Assembly: GCF_008831285.2 (NCBI RefSeq)
Contig: NC_045145.1
Location: forward strand, 24,116,802 to 24,180,801
Direction: 5' to 3'
Length of the DNA: 64,000 bases
Source of the DNA: Nymphaea colorata
Lineage: Eukaryota > Streptophyta > Magnoliopsida > Nymphaeales > Nymphaeaceae
This document shows positions 36,899-49,082 of the stretch, piece after piece. How positions within the stretch are numbered: position 1 is the stretch's first letter; each line of letters begins with the position of its first letter. Position numbers and translations under genes: made by a program. The notes under the pieces were generated by a model that worked only from the letters and a program-made list of their open reading frames with translations, did no database searches and was not told the origin of the DNA.

Positions 36899-39800
36899 GA
36901 GAGAGAGAGAGAGCTTACATTCAGGTCTTTGATAATGGGATGGTCTGGATTAATTTCTAATATTCTTCTACCTCTCATGAACTCCAAGCTTGATGTGTCC
37001 CCAAGAGTTTGAGCTCTCATAAGCCTTCAAGACGAACATAGTTAGACATTAATGAGCTAATGGGAGGAGTGTTTCATTATAGACATAGTTAAATTCGATA
37101 ACATACCTTTCCATGTTAGCAGACCATCCAAATTTCCCTGACACGAGAACACATGGAGACGAGCTCAGACGCTTTGAGATTTGAACCTTGGCAACTTTAT
37201 CACCCAACTGCTGTTTAATCCAATCACATAGGACATTGAATTCTTGCTTAGTTTCTCTTTCCTTTACCTCATCCTCATCACCTGCAGTATAACTTCATAT
37301 GAGCACTACATAATTGCAAAAGAATGGTCCGCACTAGCAGATAATATCAGAATTAAAAAGGACAAAACATCTGAAGATCTTTACCCAGCTCTAGATCTTC
37401 CTTGCTAATGTCGATAAACTTCTTCTCTTTGTAGGTCTGCAAGTTCTGGATGGCAACCTCATCAATAGGCTCAACGAGATACAACACCTCAATATTTTTC
37501 TGTACAAGTTTCTCCAAGAAAGGAGCAGTTTTTGCACTCTTCAAACTATCTGATGCAATATAATAGATAGCTTTCTGGTTCTCTTCCATGCTATCAATGT
37601 AATCATCCAAACTGATTAGCTCCTCCTCACTCTTTGAAGAATAAAACCGCAAAAGTGGTGTGATACGCTTATGGTTCCCAGAGTCCTCAATGCATCCCAA
37701 CTTCAGAAACTTCCCAAAATTCTCCCAGAATTTTTTGTAATCCTGGAGGAGGCACAACCCTTAAAAGAGAAGTGATCATAGTTATTTAGCTATGCAATAA
37801 GTCATGATTAAAACTTACCTCTTTATTTTCACTCTCAGATATATCCTGAATCATGTCAAAAGTTTTTCTGACAAGACGCTTTCGCATGATTCTGACCTGT
37901 TGACAAAATAAACAAGCAAATCTAAATAAAGCTCATCAAGAAGACCAGCAAGTATGGGAAAGAAATAGTGATCTTACAATTCGACTTTCTTGAAGGATTT
38001 CACGAGACACATTAAGAGGAAGGTCATTGGAATCCACCACACCCTTGACAAAGCTTAAATAACGTGGGAACTGCAATTAATAACAGCGAAGATATTTTAG
38101 ATGACATCTGTGGAGACAATAGGTTTTAGAAAAATCACATGGAATATCATTAGCAATGAAATATGAGAGTGAAGAACATGTGTAATTGTCTTCTGCTATA
38201 CACAAAAGATGGAAGAAAAGAGAAGAGAAACTAAATAATGACCTCACATGATACCTACCAGTTCACCATCAAAGTCATCAGAGATGAATACACGCTTCAC
38301 ATACAGTCGAATGTTTTTTGTCTTGGGATTCATTACTTCTTCATTGTTAAGAGGAGCCATTCCAGGAATGTAGAGAATGCTTCTGAATTCAACTTCACCC
38401 TATTGAAATTGGGTTATAAGTTATTATGATATTTAAGTGCTTAAAATATAGAATTTATTTTCCAATGAAGAATACCGAAAAAAGACACAGCAACGACTGA
38501 TGCCAGATACCTCTGTTGTGAAGTGAGTATGCCCAAGAGGGTCTAAAAACTCATTGAAAGTCTTCTTATAGAATTCATTATATTCATCTTTCTCAACTTC
38601 CTTCGGGTTGCGCATCTGAAAAGGTCAAACCAGTAAGCTAACTAATGATGAGGCACCAACGTGCATGAACTGTGAAACTTTTATGAAGAATACAATACGC
38701 TTCAACAACATTTCAGAATATAAAATCAAAGATGGAAAGCTCTCAGGAATTTAGTATTTTACCCATATTGGCTTAGTTTCATTTGTCAGTTCCCAGTCCC
38801 AGTATTTCTCGGTCACAGTCTTCTTCTTTTTCTTCTTCTCTTCCTGAAATTGGAAAAAAAATTAGAATCTGAATCCATTCTCAATGGGATCACAGTACAC
38901 CAACAACACAGTTACTATGCTTGTCGTAAGGCTGTTACCTCAGGTTGTGGTTCTTCACCTTCTTTAGGTGCTTCCTCCTCTTCTACCTATACAAAAACAC
39001 ATGGCCAAGCGAAACACTCAAAAGCATGAAATTACTAAATAATCCTATTCAATAGAAAGAAAACACAACAGAGAAGTACAAATGAGCCTACGTGAGCAAA
39101 CTGAACTGCTAAGATACTTAACAACCAATGTAAAACAAGAAAAGCTAGCCTCAAGCAATAATTCCACACAGTTCAAATTCACTTGGTGTACGAAGGTCAA
39201 AAAATAATCATGAAATTACTTGCCTCAACAGTCTTTGACTTTTCTTGCCATGTATAAATTGGAAAAGAAACAAACTGTGAATAATTCTTTACTAATCCCT
39301 GGATTCTAGCAGGATCTGAGAACTCATACTTATCATCAGCCTGCAGGATGAAAACAAAGAAGTCATTATCATGTCAAAAGCATTAGAAAGATCCCGAAAT
39401 ATGGCAGTTCTCTTTTTACCCTTAGATAGAGCGTGATTTCTGTGCCCCGTTTCAGTCGTTTCTCAGGATCTGTTTCCTCTCTTATCTCATATGAGCTGCT
39501 GTCTGCAACTGCTTCCCACACGTATTGCTTATCAGATTTTGGACTTTTTGTTGACACAACCACCTAAAAAGTTCATTATAGAAACAGTTAGAACTCAAAG
39601 ATGGATAAATATTACTGGCATAACTAGCCACAAAAACAGTTTTTCAGATTCTAAACGCCAAATACATAAAATCTCCACATAACTCAGTTAGATCCAGCCA
39701 CAGTTATCCCACAAGTCTGTGACAGCAGAATGATACAATGACTCAACACTCATCCTTAGGTGATTATAATAAAACTTTCTTTTTTATACACATTTCACTT

Positions 39801-41940
39801 GGCAACGGAACAGGCATATTTGTCCAAGCCAGTGAAATGCGAAGTACAAGCTTACTACTATTTCATCTAGTACTTTCACGTCCAATATTTTAGAACATCT
39901 AGTTTGCAACATAGCACAGGAAATGTTTTTTCCCCTAGAAAGCAAAAATATGGTACAGAAGATAAGGAGCCAGTGAATGGACCAAGAAAACACCTTCTCT
40001 GCAACTAAGAAAGCTGAATAAAATCCAACACCAAATTGACCAATCAATCCATTATCTGCACCCATTTCCTTGTTTTCCTGCACAACAAAGAAGTTTGTGA
40101 CTAAGCTTCACGTCACATTCGCGACCAGCATAAAAGGCCTGGCCAATAATCACAAAGGGCAGGGCTGCAAGAATAAAAATGCACATATGATCAAGTACCT
40201 TAAGTGCCTGCAAGAATCTCGCCGTCCCACTTTGAGCAATGGTTCCCAAACAATCAATCAACTCCTCTCGAGTCATACCGATGCCCGTATCGCTGCAGCA
40301 GAAGAATCAAATGTAACCCACCAGTCACCTTGCCAAATTACAAGCTGAGGGTAGTAGTAGACTGTGTTACCTGATGGTAATGGTTCCCTGGTCTGGGTCA
40401 GGCTTTATACGTATTTCCAGTTCTCCAGCATCTCCAAGAAGAGATGGCTCAGTCACGCTAAGAAATCTCAATTTATCCAATGCATCACTGGCATTACTGA
40501 TTGATAAAAGAAGACTAGTTATAATCGGCACAAAATTTATTTTGACAATCAAAATGCATCCACAAACTCGGAGGACTTATGAGCATCACAAATTCGAATT
40601 AAAGAGTGGCACACATAAAAGATTTAATTTTACGAAAAACTACCATGACAGAGGCGGCTAAAACGGCATCAAAAACTACCACTAGCAGTTAGGAGAGCAA
40701 CAAGGTACTATCAAAATTTTAAGATGAAAGAAAGTAATTCATTTCAACGACAGACTAACTGAAGAAGCTGCCCAAATAAGTTTACTGCACCTACCTCACA
40801 AGTTCTCGAAGAAACACCTCTTTATGACTATACAGGCTGTGGACGATTAAATCCAGCAAGCGACTGACCTGCAACAAAAATGGCATATTATGCTCTGAAG
40901 AACCAACGAAACCATTAACAGAACATATTCAAGAGAACAAAATGTACGACTGAATAAAGGATAGCATTAACAGCTGAATACTCGAAACAAGAACAATGTA
41001 TTGGAAAAACTTAGTTTACGTGCCCAAGTTTAACACAGACACACATGCATGCACGCCGAAGGACAATCATGCACACACAAGGGAACACCAGAAAAAAGCA
41101 GTAAGCAAAATAAAACTAGTGATTGATTAAAATAGTTATTAGTAAATGGTAATATCTACATAAAAAGGATAATAAGAAGATGAAGTAACAAAAGTTCAGG
41201 AGAATAGATAAAACAAGTTATAATTAATCATGATTAATCTAATAATAATACGAAAAAAACCCATCGGAATAAAAAGAACAACGTCATAACCGGTAAAAAA
41301 AAATTGTCAACATAAACATGAAGGAAATCAATAGCTAAAAGCTGCAGGTAATTAATATGGAATCTTTTTTCACGAATCCCAACAGAGAAGCACTTCACAT
41401 CCACCTCAGAAACACATAGATAGAAGGAAAATCATCTCAAAATAGTGCAGAGTTTAGAGCACGCATAACAGCCTATACTCGAACAAAACCACCAAGAGCA
41501 AAAAGAACTCTCTTGCCTTCAGAAATGAAAACATTTTAGTAGCACCCACGTAAAAATTAACACATCCTCATCGCTTTTAGATTTCAGGACTTATATTTCC
41601 CACACAAACAGAAAACCTCGATGGAGCGAAAATAAAGAAATGAGCAAAACCCAAAGGAGAAATTGATATACACCTCTGCTTGGTACTCAAATTTCTCCCC
41701 GGACGTGTCAGCAGCTTCCTTCTCCGCAACCGCCGCATCGCATCTAACAGGTTTCACACCAAATCCAGTTTTATTAATCCCCCACTGGAGACCAGACTTA
41801 CTAAGCCGGAAAACGCCGTTTGGGGGGCAGAAACTCGTCAAGTTAAGAAATTTTCTGTTCTTGCTAGAAGAGAAAGAGGATGAGAAAGGGGCAAAAGTTG
41901 CAGTGGGAGCACCCAAACTCCTGCTTAGAACGGGAGCCAT
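36289..41940 (-). CDS. HSP90C: chloroplast heat shock protein 90 (HSP90C), 18 exons
   Basis: Exons, read downward: 41940-41674, 40868-40795, 40496-40371, 40292-40199, 40077-39994, 39563-39420, 39340-39224, 38986-38939, 38843-38763, 38615-38511, 38399-38259, 38070-37978, 37896-37819, 37742-37385, 37281-37107, 37024-36919, 36675-36586, 36489-36289; about 793 aa. The protein is an ATP-dependent stromal chaperone that helps fold imported and thylakoid-biogenesis proteins. Seen: a Ser-rich transit peptide ending near [12 protein letters not shown]; the GHKL ATPase site RELVSNASDAL (Glu about 111, Asn about 115), DTGIGM (about 157-162) and [11 protein letters not shown]; a Lys-rich linker before KYWDWEL; the middle-domain [18 protein letters not shown]; and the C-terminal VEPSEVR...DPWQE typical of the plastid paralogue, not the ER KDEL or cytosolic MEEVD ends. 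The start at 41940 gives the conserved MAP; an in-frame ATG at 41997 would add 19 residues. Intron 7 begins GC, not GT. Confidence 0.95.
39221..39224 (-). other. GC donor splice site of HSP90C intron 7
   Basis: On the minus strand the junction reads GTTGAG|GCAAGT. The next exon starts after GTATAG at 38986, so TVE joins VEEEE in frame, as in HSP90C homologues. The only nearby GT (5 bases later) would break the frame. AG|GCAAGT is the consensus of the rare GC-AG intron class. Confidence 0.75.
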
Positions 41941-42058
41941 GGATTCTCGGGCGCTTGCAGCTTGCTCGCCTTGGTGGTTGCCGACGGCAAGAGACACTGG
42001 AGACGGGAGTGAGCGAATGGATAGAGGGAAGGTTTAAGGGGGGCTTTGAAGTGGGAGA

Positions 42059-42071
42059 GACGGTTCTAGAA
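42059..42071 (-). promoter_or_regulatory. candidate heat shock element upstream of HSP90C
   Basis: GACGGTTCTAGAA contains a perfect TTCnnGAA core with a third, imperfect GAC unit, the arrangement bound by heat shock factors. It lies about 120-130 bp upstream of the HSP90C start codon. Chloroplast HSP90 genes are heat-responsive in other plants; binding here is inference. Confidence 0.4.
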
Positions 42072-44929
42072 GATGAGGGGCCTCGATTGTTTTTTTGGTG
42101 TATTTTCTAAGGCTCAGATTGAGCCATCTCAGCACCGTGCAATTCTGTTGCGTCATTCCTTTTTTTTCTATTTTTTTTCTTTTTCATTTACTGATAAGTG
42201 GATCGGTTTCAACTCGTATCGGTAATTTTAAAAATACGTGTATCATTCATAAGTGCATCGTTTCGAATCGACTCGCTTTAGATTTAAAATTTTAAATTAT
42301 CTCAAATTTTGTAATGTTTTTAACTGAATTTTTGTTATTATAATGGATCATATCATTTCATATTCGCTTTATATCGACAAATTTTGGAAAAAGCCTGAAT
42401 CAGCCACTGGTACGTTGCAAGGAGGGGCCGATACGCACTGATATTTATTATTTACAAGAAGGTGGGTGACACTTTAGCACCTCTCTCAATCCTTTTCGCT
42501 TTCGAGTGTTTTTTTTTTTCCTTTTTTCCTTTTATATTTTTCAAATTTATTAGATTTTTTTTTTATTTCTCAACACTCTACAGTGCAGGTTTCTTGGACT
42601 TTCAAAATCAAAAGCAAAATGCCAAGCAAAAGTGAGAAAGCTAACAAAGGTTTTTGTTGTTGATATTTGGTGTTTTTCAACACGACTTCAAATATGTTTT
42701 TTTCTTGATTCAAAAAAAATAGATGTATTGCATTTATATTATTACAAATAAAACAGAAGAAAACATAAATTCTAAACCTTAAGAAGTTAAAATCAATCAA
42801 ACTGACTATTTTAAAATTGTAAAAGATTAATCAAGCATTCAACGCATTTCAATAAACTTAAAGATTATAATAGACGAATGCGTGTTTGGGCTTTTAAGAT
42901 TGCAACGGTTTTCTTCTGTTTTTTTTCATGTTTTCTTTTTGACTGATTCAGCTTTTTTTGGTAGCCGATATTCGTTGTAAATAGCTTAAATTTTGATTGG
43001 TGTTTTCATCTTGGATTCTAGTGCTCTCTTTTTTTGTTGTTTACTGCTTTCAAATCTCAACTAAAAGGAGCCCATAAACAAAAGGAGACATGAAAAACCA
43101 GACGAAGAGTGTTTGACTGCAGTCCTGTTTTGCATGTTATGGGTGAATGTGGTTTCTTACCGCTTATAAAAAGGTAGAATCTTTCATCCAACCTCTTATT
43201 CCCTTAAAATACAAAGTCTGCTTTTAATGCTTCGAGGTGTTGTCTTTTTGTGCTTCAGCTTACACGTTAAAGTTATCCTTTGGTAGCAGAGTAGGCTGGT
43301 GCCATGGAGATTTGAAACAGATACTAGTCACCTATTGACCCCGCTCTAATTGTTGCACGAACCTTCGAACCCTTTTAATATGGTAAAAGGGAGTAAAATC
43401 CGGTGATTAATCCAATCCTAATCCAACAAGCAGATTGAAACCAAATCCAAATCAAGATCCAAACAAGCATATGAACCGAATTGCATGCGAACATCGGGTC
43501 TTAAGCTAGGTAGATAAGTACTTTTTTAAAAAAAGTCAAGTGTGAGTTCGATATCAAAGCAGAATCCAAACAAGTGATGTAACTAGGCGGAGATCTGAAA
43601 GTTCGGAGCTGTTTGACAATAGTAATGGATTGTTTTAATAACATGTTACTATTCCCAAGGGCCTCTATAATTTAGGGGGTTATTATTTTTGGTGCATGAG
43701 ATCTGATCCGAATCAGTGATAAGAAAGACAGTCCGATCTGAAGTACAACAGATGAGATATCCAGATGACGACAGAAACTGATGCCTCCTTACTCGTAATA
43801 GATTTGTAAATAATTCTCTATCTGATAAATACACACTTCCTTGCTTTCATAACTAAAAGACAAATCTAGCCACAGCGATTAAGTTTACACGCCATGACAA
43901 AGTTTAGAAAACAAAAACTAATTTATTTTTGCATGTTTTATATATCTGTTAATTTTTTGACAATGAAAAGGATGGGGGCTCACCCGTTGCAGCGAAAAAA
44001 CATACGTTTTTGTATAAGCTGACTTTTTTTATGTTGAAAAAGTTCCAAGAATTATTTTTAAATTTGTATGGATAATAATAATAATAAGTTCTTATAGATA
44101 ATATTAATGAAAGTTTCCTATAGTTTTCAAAAGAATGTCATAAAACTCTTTTTTTTTTGTCGCCCAAACAAGAACCAAAATTCAAAAAGTGAAAACCAAG
44201 TTTTTTTGACATGTCATCCAAACACATAAACTTTGTTTGCAAAACTCGTTAACATAATAAGTTTTCACGAAACTAGGTTATCAAAAAAACCCATTTTTTC
44301 AAGGCGTCATTCAAACACAACCATAGTTGTTCATTTTTGCCGCAGCTATTGGCAGGCCTTCCCTCTTATCTGCTGTCTTTATTATGTGATCCGTCCACTT
44401 GGTCTTATGCAAACACGAGCACTCATTAAGCTTTTCTGTTTATTATTCATTTGACGAGCTAGCTAGTGTGGGCAGTTGCCCATACCAACCTTACAAAATT
44501 TTAAAAATTTCATATATTTGATTGCTTATATGGTTATTGAACCAATTCTCCCAATTGTCCGTGAATGTTTATAGAGGGTCAAAATAAATAAAATTTGACT
44601 TGATAAACCGTAAAGCTGAATTTGATTGCAAAGAAGAATTTAACGTGGTAAATTTTGCAAAAAGAGATGAAATTTAACCCCTTTCTATTAGCCTCTAAAG
44701 GCTGTAAGACATTTAAATTGCACGGATGTTACTGTATTGGAGTCTTGGGTCCACAAATTTCAGCTGTGCTTCATCACGCGCGGACTCAGACGTGGCTCCG
44801 ACTCGCACCCGAACCCAGTCAACGCTGGTGGGGTGCGGTTAACCCGAGTCTGGTCCAAATGTATTCTGTTTCTCTCTTAATTCGTTCAAACGTAAAGTCG
44901 AGAGGGGTTAGGGCTTTCGGCTCTTGGAA
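42072..44929. other. intergenic region between divergent HSP90C and RRP9 genes
   Basis: AT-rich sequence with poly-T runs. At about 44463-44560 is a stretch, GTGTGGGCAGTTGCCC followed by a TTGATTGCTTATAT segment, that recurs at 58998-59080, so it is a dispersed repeat relic. No coding region was recognised. Confidence 0.5.
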
Positions 44930-45181
44930 AAAAACAGTCGAAGCGCTCACCGCTGCAACCGCCCCGGCCGTGCAGCGTCCAATCCTCAACCTTTTTCCGA
45001 CAATTTTCACGGCTTTCCGACCGGCGGGCTATCTTCCATTGGTAGCGACGGTTCTCAACCTTTTTCTGCCGACAAAAGGCATCGATTCAACGCTGAAGAC
45101 TCCACGAGCCGCGGGCTGGCGGCAGAAGTAGTAGGAACAATACGAAGATTAAGGATGCTCGTGATGGATCCTTAGTCCTTG

Positions 45182-45296
45182 GTGAGTTTTTTCTATACTT
45201 TTAATATTACTTCCGTTTTCTAAGTAACGTTCTTCCCAGTTTGTTCCAAACACTCACCCACGCTGCTATTTCTTTTTTCCCTTCTTCCTTTTATAG
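45182..45296 (+). other. probable 5' UTR intron of the RRP9-like gene
   Basis: A GC-richer leader (about 44750-45181) ends CCTTG|GTGAGT, and CCTTTTATAG lies 34 bases before the ATG at 45331. A pyrimidine-rich tract precedes the acceptor. This looks like a 115-bp leader intron; transcript data are needed for certainty. Confidence 0.4.
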
Positions 45297-45330
45297 ATTA
45301 TAGAAGAAGCTAGATTATATCTCTGCAACT

Positions 45331-48300
45331 ATGGTCAGAAAGGAGGGCTCCATGAAAGTGAGGAAGAGGAGCCAGTCTTCCATTGTGAATAGGAAGCAGA
45401 GAAACCCTAGGAGCAGGTCTTCATTTGATGATGACCGCTTCTTCAACAAGAGAAACAAGCGGACAATTGCAGAAGATGAAGAGATCAGGGAAAGCGATTA
45501 TGATGATGATGATGAGTTTGACGGAAAAGAGAAAAGGGAAGGAGAGGAGGGGGCGCAGGAATTGGAGCCCGAAGATGTTGAGACGGCAGATGAGAAGCGC
45601 GTTCGCGTGGCGAAGGCATACCTGGAGAAGATAAGGGCAATCACAAGGCATGAGGAGGAGGATGGCTATGTGGATGAGGATGAAGATGAGGCGAAGGCAG
45701 AGGAGGCGCGGAAGGGGATGAGAGACTCACTTGTTGCGGATTTTCTACAACAAGAACAGCTAGAAGAGAGTGGGCGGGTGCGGCGGCAGCTCGCTCTGAG
45801 GTATTTTTTTCTTTTCCTGGTTTCCTGATAAGTTGGAACCAGTCCCTTCCTCTCTGTTTTTATGCATGCGGGCAAAATAAATTGGTTTAATTTAATGTTG
45901 GAAAAATAATGACATTTTGTTGTTCAATAGGGTGCAAAAACCAGTGGAGGGTTTCCGTTTGTTAGTCAAACATCGAAAAGCTGTGACTGCTGTTTCATTA
46001 TCTGATGATGATCTCAAAGGATTTTCTGCATCCAAAGATGGAACAATCTTTCAATGGGATGTTGAAAGTGGCAAAACTGAGAAGTACTCGTGGCCCAGTT
46101 GGGACATTCTTAGCTCGCATGGTGCTAGAAAGCCAGAAAGTCCTTCGATAAAGTGGAGCAATCATGTTTTAGCGTTGGCTGTTAGTTCTGATGGCCGCTA
46201 TTTGGCTACAGGGGGCCTAGATCGACATGTGCATTTATGGGATGTTCGCACGCGGGAGCACATTCAGGTAAGCTGCAGCTGAGTACTGTTTGTCGTGGAC
46301 ATATTTTAGTTCCTTTTTTCAATCTTAGGCTACTGTATCGCCGTTAGAGTATTTTATCTCGATGCAACAAATGTATTTTCTTATATTTATTTTGTGATTC
46401 CTGATTCTACGTTTTTGGTTTATTTTGGTAGTAGAATTATTGTTAGGTTAAATGAAGCTTGGTTTTTGTTTCCTTATTGAGGTTCATTGGTGGGCAGGCA
46501 TTTCCTGGTCATAGAAGACCTGTGTCTTGTTTGATCTTTAGGCAGGGAACGTCACAACTTTTTTCTGGATCATTTGATCGCTCTATCAAGATATGGAGTG
46601 CTGAAGATCGAAGTTACCTTGGGACATCTCATGGCCATGAGGGTGAAATATTAGCGATTGATTGTCTAAGAAAGGAGCGGACATTGACTGTTGGTCGTGA
46701 TCGAACAATGCGATTGTCAAAGGTAATTTATGATCTTAGGACATTATCAACCTATTAAACATTAGATGTTCTTTTGAGTTTTTATTATTATATGTGATTT
46801 TTCATTATGATGCCTGGGTTGAAGGCATCTCATTTCATGGAATCCATTGTATTTCTCACTTAATGAACCTGAATGATTCTTCCATTGGTATTGTTGGCCT
46901 TTTCTAGATCCCCGAGGAAACACATCTAATTTTCCGCTCCTCAACTGCATCCCTGGAGAGTTGTTGTTTCATCAGTAATGATGAGTTCTTATCTGGCTCA
47001 GATGATGGAAGCATAGAGCTATGGAGCTTATTGAAGAAGAAGCCCATTTTTGTTGTAAGACATGCACATTCAATGCTAGCCCCCAATACCAACTTAAATG
47101 GAGTCTGTGATGAGAGAAAAATGGTTAATGGTCACTCAGGTAAGACAGTTTAACTGCTTTTGAAGCAATTTTGTCACACTTCTTTTTCCAATGGAGCTAA
47201 ATCCTAGTCTTAAAGATTTGCCATGGTGTTTCAAGTTTTTGAATATATTCTATATTATTGGCATGGATTCTAGTATGGAAACCCTTTCTTGACTCTTTTT
47301 GCAAACTTCCGGTGATAGCACCTTAAATTTGAGGGTGGGGATGTTGGGAAATTGTGTGTAGGTACTCATGTATATTTCAGATATATATGTACCAGTACAT
47401 AGTTCTCATTTGTATAATACTTATTTGTACTTTTTATTTCTTTTACTTATTCTTTATTTTCCATCTTGTATTTTCTTTTATTTTGTCAGAGGCTTTGGAG
47501 TCCCCTACAACTTCATTTCTAGCCGTTGGGCTCTCAATGGTTCCTCACTCACTTGTATATGACCTTGTAACATATTCTTAGTTGAGGCCTTTTTTGCAGC
47601 TCTGTTATTCTTTTTGATAAACTTTTCCTTCATATTCCAATGTGTTCTTCTTGGTTAGGCTTTTGTGCCTGTTTTATGTGCTGCTTGCTGCTGTGTTGAC
47701 AACAGAGTGTGGAGGACCTTGGTGCATTTGATTGTGGGCCTTAGTGCCATTACTTGTTCTGTTTGTTGCTGTATTGACAACATATTTGGGTGCCTTAGTG
47801 CACTGTTTTGGTTGTTGCCCACTTGACAGGGAGATTTGGGGCCTAGTGCATAGTTTGCTTATTGCTGAAAATATCGTGTGTTGAGCTCGTTGATAGAGTT
47901 TCTGAGATCCTATTTCCTAACATCAACTTCCTACTTAGGTACTCTTTTGGTTCTTTTTTTTTTCCCCAATTACAGATTACGAACATTCTGAGGCTGGATT
48001 TCTAAAACCATCAACTCAGTCATGGGTTGGGGCTGTTGCAGTCTGCAGGGGCAGCGATCTTGCTGCATCTGGAGCTGGAAATGGTCTTGTGCGTTTGTGG
48101 GCTGTAGGGGATGAACAAAGAATAATTAGCCCTATACATGACGTTCCATTGGTATGTGTTTCAAAAAGTGTTCATTTTCATTATTAGGTTCTGCCTCCAT
48201 TTTTGCATGTTTTAACAAACTTCTATATCATTTATGGGACTGTTAATATTTTTTGCTGTTCAAATTTCATTGTTAAGTATTTTGGTCTTTATGTGGTGCT

Positions 48301-49082
48301 TGTAAAAGAATGCCTGACCTATATTTATGTTGCTTGTTCACTTTCTCTGAACCAACAGAATGGTTTCGTGAATTCCCTTGCATTCGCAAAATCTGGGCGT
48401 TTCCTTGTTGCTGGAGTGGGACAGGTCAGTTTTCTCCACAGGATGTGGTACTTGCTTTATGAATCAAGTAGAACAGGACAGACTGACTAAAAAGTGCACC
48501 AAAGGACGTACTGTTGAATCGTCAACAGATTATTTTCTTATTCATTTTTCTTCTGCAGAATCAAGAGTATGAGCTCTAATCAAAATAGGTTCTTTATTGG
48601 TTAAACCCCATGATCTCTTGTCTTCCATCTATCTGATAGAACTTCCACTTTTATACTCTTAAGACACTTGGAATCCAGCATAGATAAAACCATCCGATTA
48701 ATTTATTTCTCACCTTCCCCTGGAAGTTCTGTTGTACCTTTCTTTGTCATATGCCCTGTTCTCCAACTTCACCCTAACCATCCTATTACCTTATACCTCA
48801 CCTTCCCCTGGAATTTCTATTGTACCTTTCTACGTCATAAGCCCTGTTGTCCAACTTTACTCCCCTGTTCTCCAAGGAGTACTACCTGAAAAACATTCTC
48901 CAAACGAAAAAAGGCCAAGAGATCCAACAACTTATGATTAGTTATCATATTTTCATGTCTGATTAACTTTTTACTTAAAACCATTAATGTGACAATTACA
49001 GGAGCCTCGTCTGGGAAGATGGGACCGCATTTCTGATGCACAAAATGGGGTTGTGCTGCAACCAATCAAGCTCATGGTATAA
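45331..49082 (+). CDS. RRP9: U3 snoRNP-associated WD40 protein, RRP9/U3-55K (YAOZHE-like), 7 exons
   Basis: Exons 45331-45800, 45931-46267, 46498-46722, 46908-47139, 47976-48151, 48359-48424 and 49002-49082 join in phase to give about 528 aa. The first 156 residues are charged: a basic KVRKRSQ stretch likely acting as nuclear signal, an acidic region, then the family helix RVRVAKAYLEKIRAITRHEEEDG. Seven WD repeats follow, for example GTIFQWDVESGK, YLATGGLDRHVHLWDVRT, FSGSFDRSIKIWSAED, GRDRTMRLSK, SGSDDGSIELWSLLKKKP, SGAGNGLVRLWAVG and GQEPRLGRWDRI. The order RAITRH helix plus seven WD repeats is that of RRP9/U3-55K, which binds U3 snoRNA in the nucleolus for early 18S rRNA processing; the Arabidopsis member is YAO. 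The next in-frame Met (45352) could also start it. Intron 4 carries an LTR remnant. Confidence 0.92.
47342..47922 (+). repeat. probable LTR remnant in RRP9 intron 4
   Basis: TTGAGGGTGGGGA, like a copia polypurine tract, is followed by TGTTGGGAAA; TTTCCTAACA ends at 47922, a 9/10 inverted copy of the start. The 581 bp between resemble an LTR. No internal copia coding sequence precedes it and no target duplication is visible, so it is probably a truncated element. It sits in the same orientation as the gene and accounts for most of the 836-bp intron. Confidence 0.5.

Noticed and set aside
44655-45131. 158-residue ORF upstream of RRP9
   Set aside because: Better explained as the GC-rich promoter and leader of the RRP9-like gene; no domain was recognised.
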